Of a stretch of DNA of 64,000 nt, positions 53,607 to 61,925 are shown piece by piece. How positions within the stretch are numbered: the stretch's first letter is position 1; each line of letters opens with the position of its first letter. Position numbers and translations under genes: made by a program. Source of the DNA: Flagellimonas aquimarina (GTDB lineage: Bacteria; Bacteroidota; Bacteroidia; Flavobacteriales; Flavobacteriaceae). The stretch covers positions 62,001 to 126,000 of the forward strand of contig NZ_QGEG01000002.1 of the NCBI RefSeq assembly GCF_003149745.1, given 5' to 3'. The notes below the pieces were generated by a model. That model made no database searches. It worked only from the letters and a program-made list of their open reading frames with translations, and was not told where the DNA came from.

Positions 53607-53685
53607 TTACTCTTTAAAAGAAACTAAAAATACAGAATCCTTTTGTAAGAAAAAAGAAGTCACCTATTCAAAACCAAGTATAATT

Positions 53686-54108
53686 ATGGAAACTGTTACT
53701 GAAAATCAACAACTTAGAACGGCAAAAAAAATTGAAAAAATGTTTGGGCATATTGATTATAAAAATCCACCTGAACTTTGCCCCGTTCGCGATGTAATGT
53801 CTGTTGCTTCAGATCAATGGAGCACTTTGATTATTCTTTGGTTGGGATATTTTCCAGTTTTACGTTTCAACAAGCTTAAAAAGTTTGTCTACGGTATATC
53901 TAACAAGGTTTTAAGTCAGCGCTTGAAAGTATTGGAGGCTGATGGTTACATTTCTAGAAAAGCGTATCCGGAAGTCCCCATTAGGGTAGAATATAGTTTA
54001 ACCGATTTTGGAAAAACCTATGTTGAAAAGCTACTGGAATTGACCGAATGGATGCAGACGAATAGCCCAAAAGTGATTGCAAACAGAGAAAAATATGGTT
54101 TGTTCTAA
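53686..54108 (+). CDS. HxlR family winged-helix transcriptional regulator
   Basis: The product has 140 residues from ATG 53686; the open frame begins at 53497 inside the divergent hydrolase gene and is not credible. HxlR marks are CPVRDVMSVASDQWSTLIIL, LRFNKLKKFVYGISNKVLSQ and RLKVLEADGYISRKAYPEVP, then VEYSLTDFGKTY. Cys32 (in ELCPVRDV) is the only cysteine and sits where HypR/YodB-type members sense electrophiles by thiol modification. It probably represses the divergent hydrolase, and perhaps itself, through the inverted repeat. Its 3' end overlaps the convergent gene by 4 nt. Confidence 0.88.
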   Translation: METVTENQQLRTAKKIEKMFGHIDYKNPPELCPVRDVMSVASDQWSTLIILWLGYFPVLRFNKLKKFVYGISNKVLSQRLKVLEADGYISRKAYPEVPIRVEYSLTDFGKTYVEKLLELTEWMQTNSPKVIANREKYGLF

Positions 54109-55067
54109 TCTTTGAGCCTATTCCATATATCAATGTACATTTTCCAGTCACCACCTTCTTTTTTCCAGATAACCACATATTTCCCTTTCCAACTGGACAC
54201 AGGTTCTTCTCCTTTTTTACTAGTACCATGGTAATATCCATAGTCGTATGCGTAATCACCGATGATATTTATTTCGGAAGCATCCATACCGTGAGATAGA
54301 ATTTTGGTTTCCTTTCCCATTTCCCATCGTGCTTTTATTGCTTCTCTGCCTTCTATTATGGGAATTCCTAATGGAATGAGTTTGGCATCTTGCGTATAAC
54401 TATTTGCCATGACATCAAAATCTTGGTTCATATATGCTGTTGAAAAAGCTCTGGAAGCAGCAACTATTTTACTTTTTTCACCTTCATCGGTATTTGAAAT
54501 TTTACCATTGGAGCAATCGATTCGCCAAGTTGGGAAAACTACAGATTCAGTTTTATCTACCCATTCGCCAACCCATTTAAAACCTTTGTCATCAATGTCA
54601 TAAAATGAAAGTCTGTAAAAACCATCAATACCGTTTGGAGCCTTTTGTTCACTATACAATACAATTTTGCCCTCTTCGTTTTTATTTCCTTCCCAAGCCC
54701 TTAATGTGGTCGAAACAGTTCGGGTGGTGTAATAATGAACATACCATCTGGTACTGTCTGGACTAAATTGACGAATACTGCCGGAATAGGTTTCATCTTT
54801 TTTTAAAGTTTCATCTTGAATGGCCATGCCGTTCATAATATATTTAAACCGCCAGATCATATCTACGGGCTCTGCCCATGTTTGGTCCGGATTTCTGGTC
54901 TCAGACTTGCAATTGCATTCCCCTATCATTGGTGCAAAATCCATCAGTTCTTTTGGCGCCTTCGGATTTGGTAGCCCAAACGGATGTTCCGCTGTGGGTT
55001 CAAAATCGTATTGAGCCAGCAAGGCAAAGGGAACAAGAAAGGTGGTGAGAAAGTATATAGTCTTCAT
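54105..55067 (-). CDS. Exported protein with SnoaL-like C-terminal domain
   Basis: The product has 320 residues from ATG 55067 with a signal peptide (MKTIYFLTTFLVPFALLAQ). The first half (MIGECNCKSETRNPDQTWAE, then beta-strands with SIRQFSPDSTRWYVHYYTTR) resembles DUF1579-like lipocalin domains. From about residue 195 the sequence SRAFSTAYMNQDFDVMANSY and KLIPLGIPIIEGREAIKARW is the SnoaL/DUF4440 NTF2-like fold, which binds or isomerises small hydrophobic molecules. Such two-domain exported proteins are common but uncharacterised. It is convergent with hxlR (4-nt overlap). Confidence 0.8.
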   Translation of the reverse strand: MKTIYFLTTFLVPFALLAQYDFEPTAEHPFGLPNPKAPKELMDFAPMIGECNCKSETRNPDQTWAEPVDMIWRFKYIMNGMAIQDETLKKDETYSGSIRQFSPDSTRWYVHYYTTRTVSTTLRAWEGNKNEEGKIVLYSEQKAPNGIDGFYRLSFYDIDDKGFKWVGEWVDKTESVVFPTWRIDCSNGKISNTDEGEKSKIVAASRAFSTAYMNQDFDVMANSYTQDAKLIPLGIPIIEGREAIKARWEMGKETKILSHGMDASEINIIGDYAYDYGYYHGTSKKGEEPVSSWKGKYVVIWKKEGGDWKMYIDIWNRLKD

Positions 55068-55141
55068 TTGGATTGGTTTGACAATCAAATTAACCAAACG
55101 AAAATAAGTAGCTGCGGCTTTTAGGATTTAATTAACAGTGA

Positions 55142-55690
55142 TTAATCCCAGGCCAACATCAAATATTTTATTTTGGAATTGTCCGGTATTTGGACAGTTT
55201 CAATATTGGAAGTGGTGTACCTAAGGTTAGATGGCAATTCCTCCTTGTCAATTGTAAAATACAGATTACTGTGTTTAGGAAATATGACTACGCTATTCAG
55301 TGTTGTTACCGTTTTTTTTATGCTGTAGTTATTTAGGATTTCTTTGAATGTGCTGTTTAAGCCAATCCCTTTGTCAGTAGTATACCGAGAATCAAATATT
55401 CTAATATTTCCTATAGTTGGAATGCTGTCCAAATTTGAGGTTAGTGTCAAAAGATGCTTGCCTCCTTTTTCAAAAACCATGATTTTTTCCGCTGTTGCCC
55501 CAATTTTAAGTTTGGAGGTGTCTTTTACAATGGAATCCTGAGCAAAGATTGCTTCCAAGGTATCTACAGGAGATGTTTTTTGAAGAGTTCCCACGGAGTT
55601 TTCCGTGATTAAAAAAGTAGTGTTCTTTTCGCTGCACTGTATAAATGCCAAACAGCATGCAAATACACAAACTATAAGTGTTCTTTTCAT
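55142..55690 (-). CDS. Small lipoprotein of unknown function, coupled to the HerA-like gene
   Basis: The product has 182 residues, lipobox FIQC (Cys19). The mature part is a beta-rich domain (IMVFEKGGKHLLTLTSNLDS, IRIFDSRYTTDKGIGLNSTF) similar in feel to small periplasmic sensor or chaperone-like domains; no family was recognised. Its start lies 5 nt after the stop of the ATPase gene, so both are on one transcript, which is odd for a cytosolic ATPase. Confidence 0.75.
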   Translation of the reverse strand: MKRTLIVCVFACCLAFIQCSEKNTTFLITENSVGTLQKTSPVDTLEAIFAQDSIVKDTSKLKIGATAEKIMVFEKGGKHLLTLTSNLDSIPTIGNIRIFDSRYTTDKGIGLNSTFKEILNNYSIKKTVTTLNSVVIFPKHSNLYFTIDKEELPSNLRYTTSNIETVQIPDNSKIKYLMLAWD

Positions 55691-55695
55691 AAAAA

Positions 55696-57207
55696 TTATC
55701 GGATAACTTTTTTCAAAACTCCCAGCACCCCACGAATAAATGTAGCACTTGTCAAAACTTTTACAACCGGATTCATTCGTGTACTTCTTCTTGTGGATGT
55801 TTTACTTCGGGATGTTGCCTTTTGCTTTTCTTCTTTTTCGGCTTCCTTTTGCGCTTTTTCTATCTTTTCATTTAGTAACTCATAGGCACTTTCTCTATCA
55901 ACATCATCGTTGTATTTTTTTATCAATTTGGATTTAGCCAACGTTTCTTTGAGTTCAGCTTCCGTTAAAACATCCATACGACTCATTGGCGCGCGCAGCA
56001 TGGTAGCCGCCAAAGGAGTAGGACGTCCTTTTTCATCCAATGCTGAAATAAGTGCCTCGCCAATTCCTAATGATGTCAATACTTCCTTAGTATCATAAAA
56101 CTCAGAATCTGGATAGTTTTCGGCGGTTAGTTTTATGGCCTTTCGGTCTTTTGCGGTAAACGCCCTTAAGGCATGCTGTACTTTTAACCCTAACTGTGCC
56201 AACACATCATCAGGGACATCGGTTGGGTTCTGGGTTACAAAATAAAGTCCAATTCCTTTAGATCGGATTAATTTTACAATACTTTCAATCTGGTCCAACA
56301 AAGCCTTGGAAGCCTCTTTAAAGATTAAATGTGCTTCATCTATAAAAAGAATCAACTCTGGTCTATCACTATCTCCCTGTTCAGGAAAAGTGGCATAAAT
56401 TTCAGCTAATAGGCTCAACATAAATGTTGAAAACAACTTTGGTCTGTCTTGAATATCCGTAAGCCTTATAATGTTGATGTAACCTCTGCCATTTTCATCA
56501 ATACGAACCAAATCATCCACTTCAAAGGATTTTTCGCCAAAGAACAAATCAGCTCCTTGTTGTTCCAGTTCAATGATTTTTCTTAGAATAGTTCCGGTGG
56601 AACTGGTCGAAATTCGACCATAAGACTCTTGGAATTCTTTTTTTCCTTCTCCAGTGGCATACTGCAATACTTTTTTGAAATCTTTTAAATCCAGTAATGG
56701 CAACTTATTGTCATCACAGTACTTGAATACAACCGCAACAATTCCTTCTTGGGTAACGGTTAGGTCAAGAATCCTGGATAGCAAGACAGGACCAAATTCT
56801 GAGACCGTAGCTCTTAGGCGAACACCATCTTGTTCTGAAAGGGATAAAATCTCTACTGGAAATCCGCTGGCTTCAAAAGGAAGGCCAATTTTTTCATGAC
56901 GTTCATCAATTTTAGGATGGCCTGGGCTAGGTTGTGCAATTCCACTTAGGTCACCTTTTAAATCCATTAGAAGAACTGGAATGCCTTTATTGGAGAGGTT
57001 CTCGGCAATAACCTGAAGCGTTTTTGTTTTTCCAGTACCTGTTGCGCCGGCAATAAGTCCATGTCTGTTAAGTGTCTTTAAAGGAATTTTCACAAAAGCG
57101 TTGGTCACTGTTTCGCCATTGTACATTCCAGCACCCATAGTAATGAAGTCACCTTTGGTTGTATAGCCTTTTTCAATATGTTCAAAGAAATTTTCTTTGC
57201 TGCCCAT
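55696..57207 (-). CDS. HerA-like ATPase (DUF853 family)
   Basis: The product has 503 residues from ATG 57207 (MGSKENFFEHIEKGYTTKGD). It is a FtsK/HerA-type P-loop ATPase: Walker A GATGTGKTKT, Walker B LILFIDEAHLIF, and sensor VTQNPTDVPDDVLAQLGLKV. DUF853 members are annotated as HerA-helicase-related, but no NurA nuclease is adjacent. The C-terminus is a long charged helix (EKAQKEAEKEEKQKATSRSK) and a hydrophobic end. The minus-strand -7 box TAAATTTG at 57245-57252 gives a ~35-nt 5' UTR. It may act on DNA or as a translocation motor; unproven. Confidence 0.85.
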   Translation of the reverse strand: MGSKENFFEHIEKGYTTKGDFITMGAGMYNGETVTNAFVKIPLKTLNRHGLIAGATGTGKTKTLQVIAENLSNKGIPVLLMDLKGDLSGIAQPSPGHPKIDERHEKIGLPFEASGFPVEILSLSEQDGVRLRATVSEFGPVLLSRILDLTVTQEGIVAVVFKYCDDNKLPLLDLKDFKKVLQYATGEGKKEFQESYGRISTSSTGTILRKIIELEQQGADLFFGEKSFEVDDLVRIDENGRGYINIIRLTDIQDRPKLFSTFMLSLLAEIYATFPEQGDSDRPELILFIDEAHLIFKEASKALLDQIESIVKLIRSKGIGLYFVTQNPTDVPDDVLAQLGLKVQHALRAFTAKDRKAIKLTAENYPDSEFYDTKEVLTSLGIGEALISALDEKGRPTPLAATMLRAPMSRMDVLTEAELKETLAKSKLIKKYNDDVDRESAYELLNEKIEKAQKEAEKEEKQKATSRSKTSTRRSTRMNPVVKVLTSATFIRGVLGVLKKVIR

Positions 57208-57244
57208 GGTATTCAATTTCCGATAAAAATAGGGTAATTTTAGG

Positions 57245-57252
57245 CAAATTTA
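57245..57252 (-). promoter_or_regulatory. -7 promoter box of the HerA-like operon
   Basis: CAAATTTA on the plus strand reads TAAATTTG on the minus strand, an exact TAnnTTTG box 38 nt from the start at 57207. On the opposite strand TAATTTTA (57229-57236), one mismatch from the box, could serve the divergent Rid gene, so the two promoters would overlap. Confidence 0.45.
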
Positions 57253-57263
57253 AAAACGCACTT

Positions 57264-57716
57264 ATGAAAGCTACTCTTCGTATTTTTCTTTCTATTTTGT
57301 TTATGGGGGTATTGACGAATACCTATTCACAAGAAAAAACAGAAATCATTTTTCACAAGCCTGCAAATCCTGAACGAGCAAAGGCTCCATTCAGTGAAGC
57401 CGTTCAGGCAGGAAACCTGTTCTTTTTAGCAGGACAGATAGGCATGGACCGCTCTGTTGGAAAATTGGCTGATGGAGGTATTCAGGGCGAAACGAAACAG
57501 ACCATCAAGAACATTCAAGGAGTTTTACAGCATCATGGATTATCGCTTGACAATGTGGTTAAATGCACTGTGATTCTAAGTGATATCAATGATTTTAAAG
57601 CCTTTAACGAAGTATATACACAGTATTTCACCAACAAACCGGCTAGGACTACTTTTGCAGCTAAAGACCTTGCCGCAGGAGCTAAAATTGAGATTGAGGT
57701 TATGGCGATCAGATAA
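57264..57716 (+). CDS. Exported RidA/YjgF-like protein
   Basis: The product has 150 residues from ATG 57264 (MKATLRIFLSILFMGVLTNT), with a signal peptide ending near NTYSQ. The mature Rid domain has the conserved glycine-rich FLAGQIGMD region, LDNVVKCTVILSDINDF, the substrate-carboxylate arginine in KPARTTFAA and the end KIEIEVMAIR with the conserved glutamate. RidA enzymes deaminate reactive enamines/imines in the cytosol; an exported version must act in the periplasm and may have another substrate. Confidence 0.88.
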   Translation: MKATLRIFLSILFMGVLTNTYSQEKTEIIFHKPANPERAKAPFSEAVQAGNLFFLAGQIGMDRSVGKLADGGIQGETKQTIKNIQGVLQHHGLSLDNVVKCTVILSDINDFKAFNEVYTQYFTNKPARTTFAAKDLAAGAKIEIEVMAIR

Positions 57717-57748
57717 GTTTAAACCTAGGTCTAAGATGAACTAAACCC

Positions 57749-57756
57749 TATCTTTG
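57749..57756 (+). promoter_or_regulatory. -7 promoter box of queE, implying a nearly leaderless mRNA
   Basis: TATCTTTG is an exact TAnnTTTG match whose last base is 4 nt before the ATG at 57761. As transcription starts a few nt after this box, the mRNA would begin at or next to the start codon. No clear -33 box was found. Confidence 0.55.
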
Positions 57757-57760
57757 CAAA

Positions 57761-58393
57761 ATGGTTACAGCAGAGGTACATGATTTGGTGAACAAAGGGC
57801 ATATGCTCCCTTTAATGGAAGAATTTTATACCATTCAAGGTGAAGGTTATCATAAGGGGACCGCAGCATACTTTATTCGTATTGGAGGATGTGATGTTGG
57901 GTGCCATTGGTGCGATGTTAAGGAGAGTTGGAATGCCGAAACGCACCCGCCTACTTCAATCGACAGTATTGTGGACAATGCAGCGTCTTATTCAGATACC
58001 ATAGTAATTACTGGCGGCGAGCCGCTTACATGGGACATGGGACCATTGACCACTGCATTAAAGGCAAAAAACCTTCAAACGCATATAGAGACTTCTGGGG
58101 CTTATCCTCTAACAGGAACTTGGGATTGGATTTGTCTTTCTCCGAAGAAAAATAAACTTCCAGAGGAAGAGATATACAATGTGGCAAACGAGCTAAAAGT
58201 CATTGTCTACAATAAGCATGATTTAATCTTTGCAGAAGAGCAAGCGGCAAAAGTAAATGAAAACTGTATTCTCTATTTACAGCCAGAATGGAGCGTTAGG
58301 GATAAAATGGTTCCCTTGATCGTGGACTATGTAATGCAAAATCCCAAATGGAAAGTGTCTCTGCAGACGCACAAATACTTAAATATTCCGTAG
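57761..58393 (+). CDS. queE: 7-carboxy-7-deazaguanine synthase
   Basis: A radical-SAM enzyme in queuosine/deazapurine synthesis that converts 6-carboxytetrahydropterin to 7-carboxy-7-deazaguanine. The product has 210 residues, the usual QueE size. It contains the N-terminal EEFYTIQGEGYHKGTAAYF, the cluster motif GGCDVGCHWCDV (Cx3Cx2C), TGGEPLTWDMGPL for SAM binding, and SPKKNKLPEE. No queD, queC or queF lies nearby, so the pathway is scattered. It is likely transcribed from the TATCTTTG box right at its start. Confidence 0.95.
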   Translation: MVTAEVHDLVNKGHMLPLMEEFYTIQGEGYHKGTAAYFIRIGGCDVGCHWCDVKESWNAETHPPTSIDSIVDNAASYSDTIVITGGEPLTWDMGPLTTALKAKNLQTHIETSGAYPLTGTWDWICLSPKKNKLPEEEIYNVANELKVIVYNKHDLIFAEEQAAKVNENCILYLQPEWSVRDKMVPLIVDYVMQNPKWKVSLQTHKYLNIP

Positions 58394-58402
58394 TAGGTAA
58401 AG

Positions 58403-59200
58403 TTAGCGTCCCCCGTTACCTTGTAAGTCAAGAATGCACTCAGCATCAAGCACGGGAACCGCGGCAGATCCTTTGGATGCGTTGCTTTCCAGCATTTTCA
58501 TCATAGGACCGCCAAACTGTAGTTCAGCTCTCATAAGGCAGCCATTAACATTACAATGATTTTCCGCCTCTGCATCTTCATGATTGTTCACCGGTGTGGT
58601 TCCAAGATTAACCAAACCAAATAAATGTCCAAACTCATGATTGAGCGTAGCTGTTTCTACGTCTGTCAAGGTTATTGTAGTTGCTCTATTTGCCAAATCC
58701 CTTATAGTTGACTCATATATTACCATAGACGTGTTTCTGTAAACCGCACCTAGAGTTACCAAGCCTTCAGACTCATCATCTCCATCAGAGGGGGCATCGG
58801 CAAAATAGATGTACACCGCTAGCGTGGTGCCATCATTATAAGCAGTTCTATTCTCGTTTTCCAATTCAGAGATCTCTTCCAATACAAGCGTTTCTTCATT
58901 GGGAGATGAAAGACTTTTAAAGGAGAATTCTATGTTCTGTTTAAAAGTTCTTTCTCTAAGATAGTCTTCAAAATTGGCCACTGTCTGTCCGGAAGGTTGA
59001 AATCCTTCAACATAGGCGATTTCAACTAAAAGTCTATCAAAATTAGTATTGGATAAAAAATCATTTGCGGAAGAACCTGTTGCCTGAAGATTGGCAGACT
59101 TGTTAACATTTTGAGTGGTCGGCGCGTCATCTGAATCATTAGAACAACCAATGATGCATCCGAAAACAAATATAATGGCAATTAAGATTTTCTTTTTCAT
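58403..59200 (-). CDS. Metzincin-like metalloprotease lipoprotein
   Basis: The product has 265 residues, lipobox IIGC (Cys19) followed by SNDSDD, an acidic surface-export-like motif. The zinc motif HEFGHLFGLVN (His188, His192) is present, but the usual third histidine of HExxHxxGxxH is Asn198; another His (about 207, in NNHEDAE) and a Met-turn-like GCLMRAEL lie downstream. CysCys pairing around ENHCNVNGCLM is likely. It could be an active protease using another ligand, or an altered one. It ends 9 nt from the queE stop (convergent). Confidence 0.8.
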   Translation of the reverse strand: MKKKILIAIIFVFGCIIGCSNDSDDAPTTQNVNKSANLQATGSSANDFLSNTNFDRLLVEIAYVEGFQPSGQTVANFEDYLRERTFKQNIEFSFKSLSSPNEETLVLEEISELENENRTAYNDGTTLAVYIYFADAPSDGDDESEGLVTLGAVYRNTSMVIYESTIRDLANRATTITLTDVETATLNHEFGHLFGLVNLGTTPVNNHEDAEAENHCNVNGCLMRAELQFGGPMMKMLESNASKGSAAVPVLDAECILDLQGNGGR

Positions 59201-59242
59201 ATTAATTTGATATGTATTAAAAACGATAAGGAGGCCATTCTA

Positions 59243-59953
59243 TTATGATTTTAGAGAAAGTTTTGCTAAATAGTCGTAATGTTCTCCTTCTCTTACAAGT
59301 TCACAATTAAGATCAAGGGCGGAGCAAGCACTATGTAAAGTAGCAAAATCAAGGTAAAGCCATTCAAAAGGAGCACTTTTCTGCTTCTTGTACTCCATGA
59401 CAAAGGTTACTTCGCCATAATAATCTCCATTGTTTGGAACCCAAAACCCACCATCCTCATCTTCTTCAAACATATAAATGATATTGCTGGAATCCAATAA
59501 AACTTGTCCCTTTGGTTGTAATAGTGATTTTAAGTGATTCAAAAAAGAGCTCAAGTTATTCAGTTTTCCAGCTAAACCTATCCCGTTCATAAGCAGTAAT
59601 AGGGTATCGAATTTTGAGTCATTATAATCAAGAAACGAATTGTGAACAGAAGATGTAACACCTCTATTTTTACAAATTTCAATAGCTCCTTTTGAAGCGT
59701 CCAAGGCAGTAACATCAAATCCTTTTTTTTGTAGATATAAGGCGTGGTTTCCAGCGCCGCAACCAATATCAAGAATGGTTCCTCTGGCCATTTCCAATGC
59801 TTTTTGCTCCAATAAAGGCATTTCTTCAAAACACCTGAACAGATAGGGAAGCGGAATACTATCTTCTTCATCTAGAGATGAATAGGTTTTAATGTCTTCC
59901 GTGTATTTCCCTGAATGGTAATCTAGCAAGGCCGTTCCAAGAATATCCAACAT
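59243..59953 (-). CDS. Class I SAM-dependent methyltransferase
   Basis: The product has 236 residues. The SAM-binding motif I is TILDIGCGAGNHALYLQ, motif post-I is VTALDASKGAIEICKN, and motif IV appears as FDTLLLLMNGIGLAG. The N-terminal helix region (LDYHSGKYTEDIKTYSSLDE) and the C-terminal KQKSAPFEWLYLDFATLHSA may shape the substrate pocket. No neighbour indicates the substrate. It is divergent from the YkgJ-type gene. Confidence 0.88.
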   Translation of the reverse strand: MLDILGTALLDYHSGKYTEDIKTYSSLDEEDSIPLPYLFRCFEEMPLLEQKALEMARGTILDIGCGAGNHALYLQKKGFDVTALDASKGAIEICKNRGVTSSVHNSFLDYNDSKFDTLLLLMNGIGLAGKLNNLSSFLNHLKSLLQPKGQVLLDSSNIIYMFEEDEDGGFWVPNNGDYYGEVTFVMEYKKQKSAPFEWLYLDFATLHSACSALDLNCELVREGEHYDYLAKLSLKS

Positions 59954-60021
59954 AAATTAAAATAATTGATGCAAAAATGGGACTTTATTAATAGATAAAG
60001 GTTTAAATGAAATGTGTTTTT

Positions 60022-60029
60022 TATGTTTG
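60022..60029 (+). promoter_or_regulatory. -7 promoter box of the YkgJ-type gene
   Basis: TATGTTTG is an exact TAnnTTTG match ending 6 nt before ATG 60036. It lies downstream of the alternative ATG at 60012, which therefore could not be on the transcript; this decides the start and implies a leaderless or nearly leaderless mRNA. Confidence 0.55.
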
Positions 60030-60035
60030 TCTCTC

Positions 60036-60530
60036 ATGAAAGAGAAATTAGAACAGCTACCAAAAAGAGCAAGGGAAAAACATATTGAAAATAAAAGGTT
60101 CTTTACAAAACTGAAAAAACGCCCGCCAAAGAATCTGGATTATATGATGAGTGAATTGCATGAGGCTGAGTTTAAAAAAACGGATTGTCTTACTTGTGCC
60201 AATTGCTGCAAAACAACAGGTCCTCTTTTTACCAATACAGATGTTGAGAGAATTGCAAAACACTTTAGAACGAAGCCCTCAAAATTTATTGATGAGTACT
60301 TGAGAGTAGATGAAGAAAATGATTATGTATTAAAGAAAGTGCCCTGTGCTTTTCTTGGAGCTGACAACTATTGCTCCATATATAATGTAAGACCAAAGGC
60401 ATGTAGAGAGTTTCCCCATACAGACCGTAAAAAGTTTCATCAAATCAACAATCTTACCCTTAAAAATGTAGCTATTTGCCCTGCTGCTTTTAACATTGTT
60501 GAAGAGATGAAAAAGAAACTAGGTAAATAG
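60036..60530 (+). CDS. YkgJ/FliB family cysteine-cluster protein
   Basis: The product has 164 residues from ATG 60036 (MKEKLEQLPKRAREKH). The cysteine pattern CLTCANCCKTTGPLF, then VPCAFLGADNYCSIYNVRPK and ACREFPHTD, is the zinc- or iron-chelating cluster of the YkgJ family (PF03692), proteins of unsettled function; the N-terminus is a basic helical extension. A fourth part, AICPAAFNIVEEM, adds a cysteine. It is divergent from the methyltransferase gene. Confidence 0.88.
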   Translation: MKEKLEQLPKRAREKHIENKRFFTKLKKRPPKNLDYMMSELHEAEFKKTDCLTCANCCKTTGPLFTNTDVERIAKHFRTKPSKFIDEYLRVDEENDYVLKKVPCAFLGADNYCSIYNVRPKACREFPHTDRKKFHQINNLTLKNVAICPAAFNIVEEMKKKLGK

Positions 60531-60602
60531 CCCATAACTATTATGAGAATTGAAAAATTGCTATACTTGCAAACTCATTAAAAAAATCAGAAATATCTTA
60601 TT

Positions 60603-61820
60603 ATGAAAAGCTATATTACTTCTGTAATCTGCATGTTTTTTCTTTATTTACCAATTTTGAATGCTCAAAATATTGAAGTTAAATTGGTTGATGGAACATC
60701 ATTAAAAGGCATTGCCAAATACGGTGGGTGGGTAAAGACACCAGCTGAAATTGAGATAAAGTCTGACGAAGAAACTGCGATTTACAAACCATCCCAGATT
60801 TTAGAGTTTGATATAGACGATGATAGATATCTCTCAAAAACTGTAGATCTTAATATCACAAAACAGGACATTCAGAATCTATCAGATTTCAAAGAGTTGA
60901 AATCTGTCCGTAAGCAGGTTTTTTTAAAGGTAATAGTTCAAGGAAATGCAAACTTGTACACCTATAGGGATAATAGAACGCATTATTTTGTAGAGAAGGG
61001 AGGGAAGATTATCGAACTCATACGTTTGATACGATCTACTAAGTCTCCATTTAATAAATATGTTGGTCAATTGAACATTTTATTCTCGGACTGTCAGAAA
61101 CTGTCTAAAAATGAAAATGTTCAGTTTAATAAAACAAGTTTAAAGCGTGCTATAATTGCATATAACAAATGTCAGTCTGGTGAAAGTAGTTTTATTGAAA
61201 AAAAATATCCCATCCAATTCTCTTTATATGCTATTGGGGGTTATAAGTTAACTTCTTATGGAATTGATAATGGTAGTTTTTATGGCAATTACCAAATTGA
61301 AAATGAAAGCAATGGAACACCTGCCTACGGAATAGGTTTTGATATTAACATATTACAAAGAACAAAAAAGCTACAATTTTATGCAGAATTCCTTTTGCAA
61401 AACTACAAGTTTGAGGCGTTTTACCGAAATCAAAGATTACCAGAACAGTACATTGATTACTTTCTTGATGTGGATGTTAGTTATCTGGAGATAAACGGAT
61501 TAGTAAGGTACAATTTTGGAAATGATTTGAATAGCACTCGTTTTTTTGTAAATGCGGGTTTTAATGAGGCAGTTCAGGTTTCTGACAAAAGCGAGGAGTA
61601 CTCAAATTCAGTTTTTTTTGAGGCCGAAAACAGGAGAGAACGAGAGCCTTTAAATGGGGATATTGTCACCAATAGGATTACCTTTTTGTTAGGTGCGGGT
61701 CTTAGATACAAGTTTGTTAGCGGTGAAATCAGGTATGGTTTTAATCCACGATTTTCTGATTTTCCAACTATTTCAAAAACCGATAATCTGAATTTTTTGT
61801 TAGCATTTAAGGTGTTGTGA
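60603..61820 (+). CDS. Exported protein with probable outer-membrane beta-barrel
   Basis: The product has 405 residues with a signal peptide ending LNAQN. The first ~110 residues form a soluble beta-rich domain (VKLVDGTSLKGIAKYGGW). From about residue 200 the sequence has alternating amphipathic strands (IQFSLYAIGGYKLTSYG, LQFYAEFLLQNYKFEAF, YLEINGLVRYNFGND, ITFLLGAGLRYKFVSGEIRYG) and ends in NLNFLLAFKVL, all typical of PorT-like outer-membrane barrels of about eight strands. No specific family was recognised. Confidence 0.75.
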   Translation: MKSYITSVICMFFLYLPILNAQNIEVKLVDGTSLKGIAKYGGWVKTPAEIEIKSDEETAIYKPSQILEFDIDDDRYLSKTVDLNITKQDIQNLSDFKELKSVRKQVFLKVIVQGNANLYTYRDNRTHYFVEKGGKIIELIRLIRSTKSPFNKYVGQLNILFSDCQKLSKNENVQFNKTSLKRAIIAYNKCQSGESSFIEKKYPIQFSLYAIGGYKLTSYGIDNGSFYGNYQIENESNGTPAYGIGFDINILQRTKKLQFYAEFLLQNYKFEAFYRNQRLPEQYIDYFLDVDVSYLEINGLVRYNFGNDLNSTRFFVNAGFNEAVQVSDKSEEYSNSVFFEAENRREREPLNGDIVTNRITFLLGAGLRYKFVSGEIRYGFNPRFSDFPTISKTDNLNFLLAFKVL

Positions 61821-61925
61821 TTTAACTGGAATTTAGATAGTTGAAAAAAATAGGTAAAGGGTAAAAAAGGTCTTTTTCAAATATTACTTATTTTAGACGG
61901 GAATCTATCCTTGGTACTTATTTAG

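Noticed and set aside
53497-53685. Longer HxlR regulator starting at 53497
   Set aside because: The extra 63 codons lie inside the divergent hydrolase gene and over the operator; HxlR proteins start close to the METVTEN position.
55696-57207. HerA-NurA or HerA-Sir2 defence system
   Set aside because: Only the HerA-like ATPase is present; neither a NurA nuclease nor a Sir2-like partner is encoded nearby, and the neighbour is a lipoprotein.
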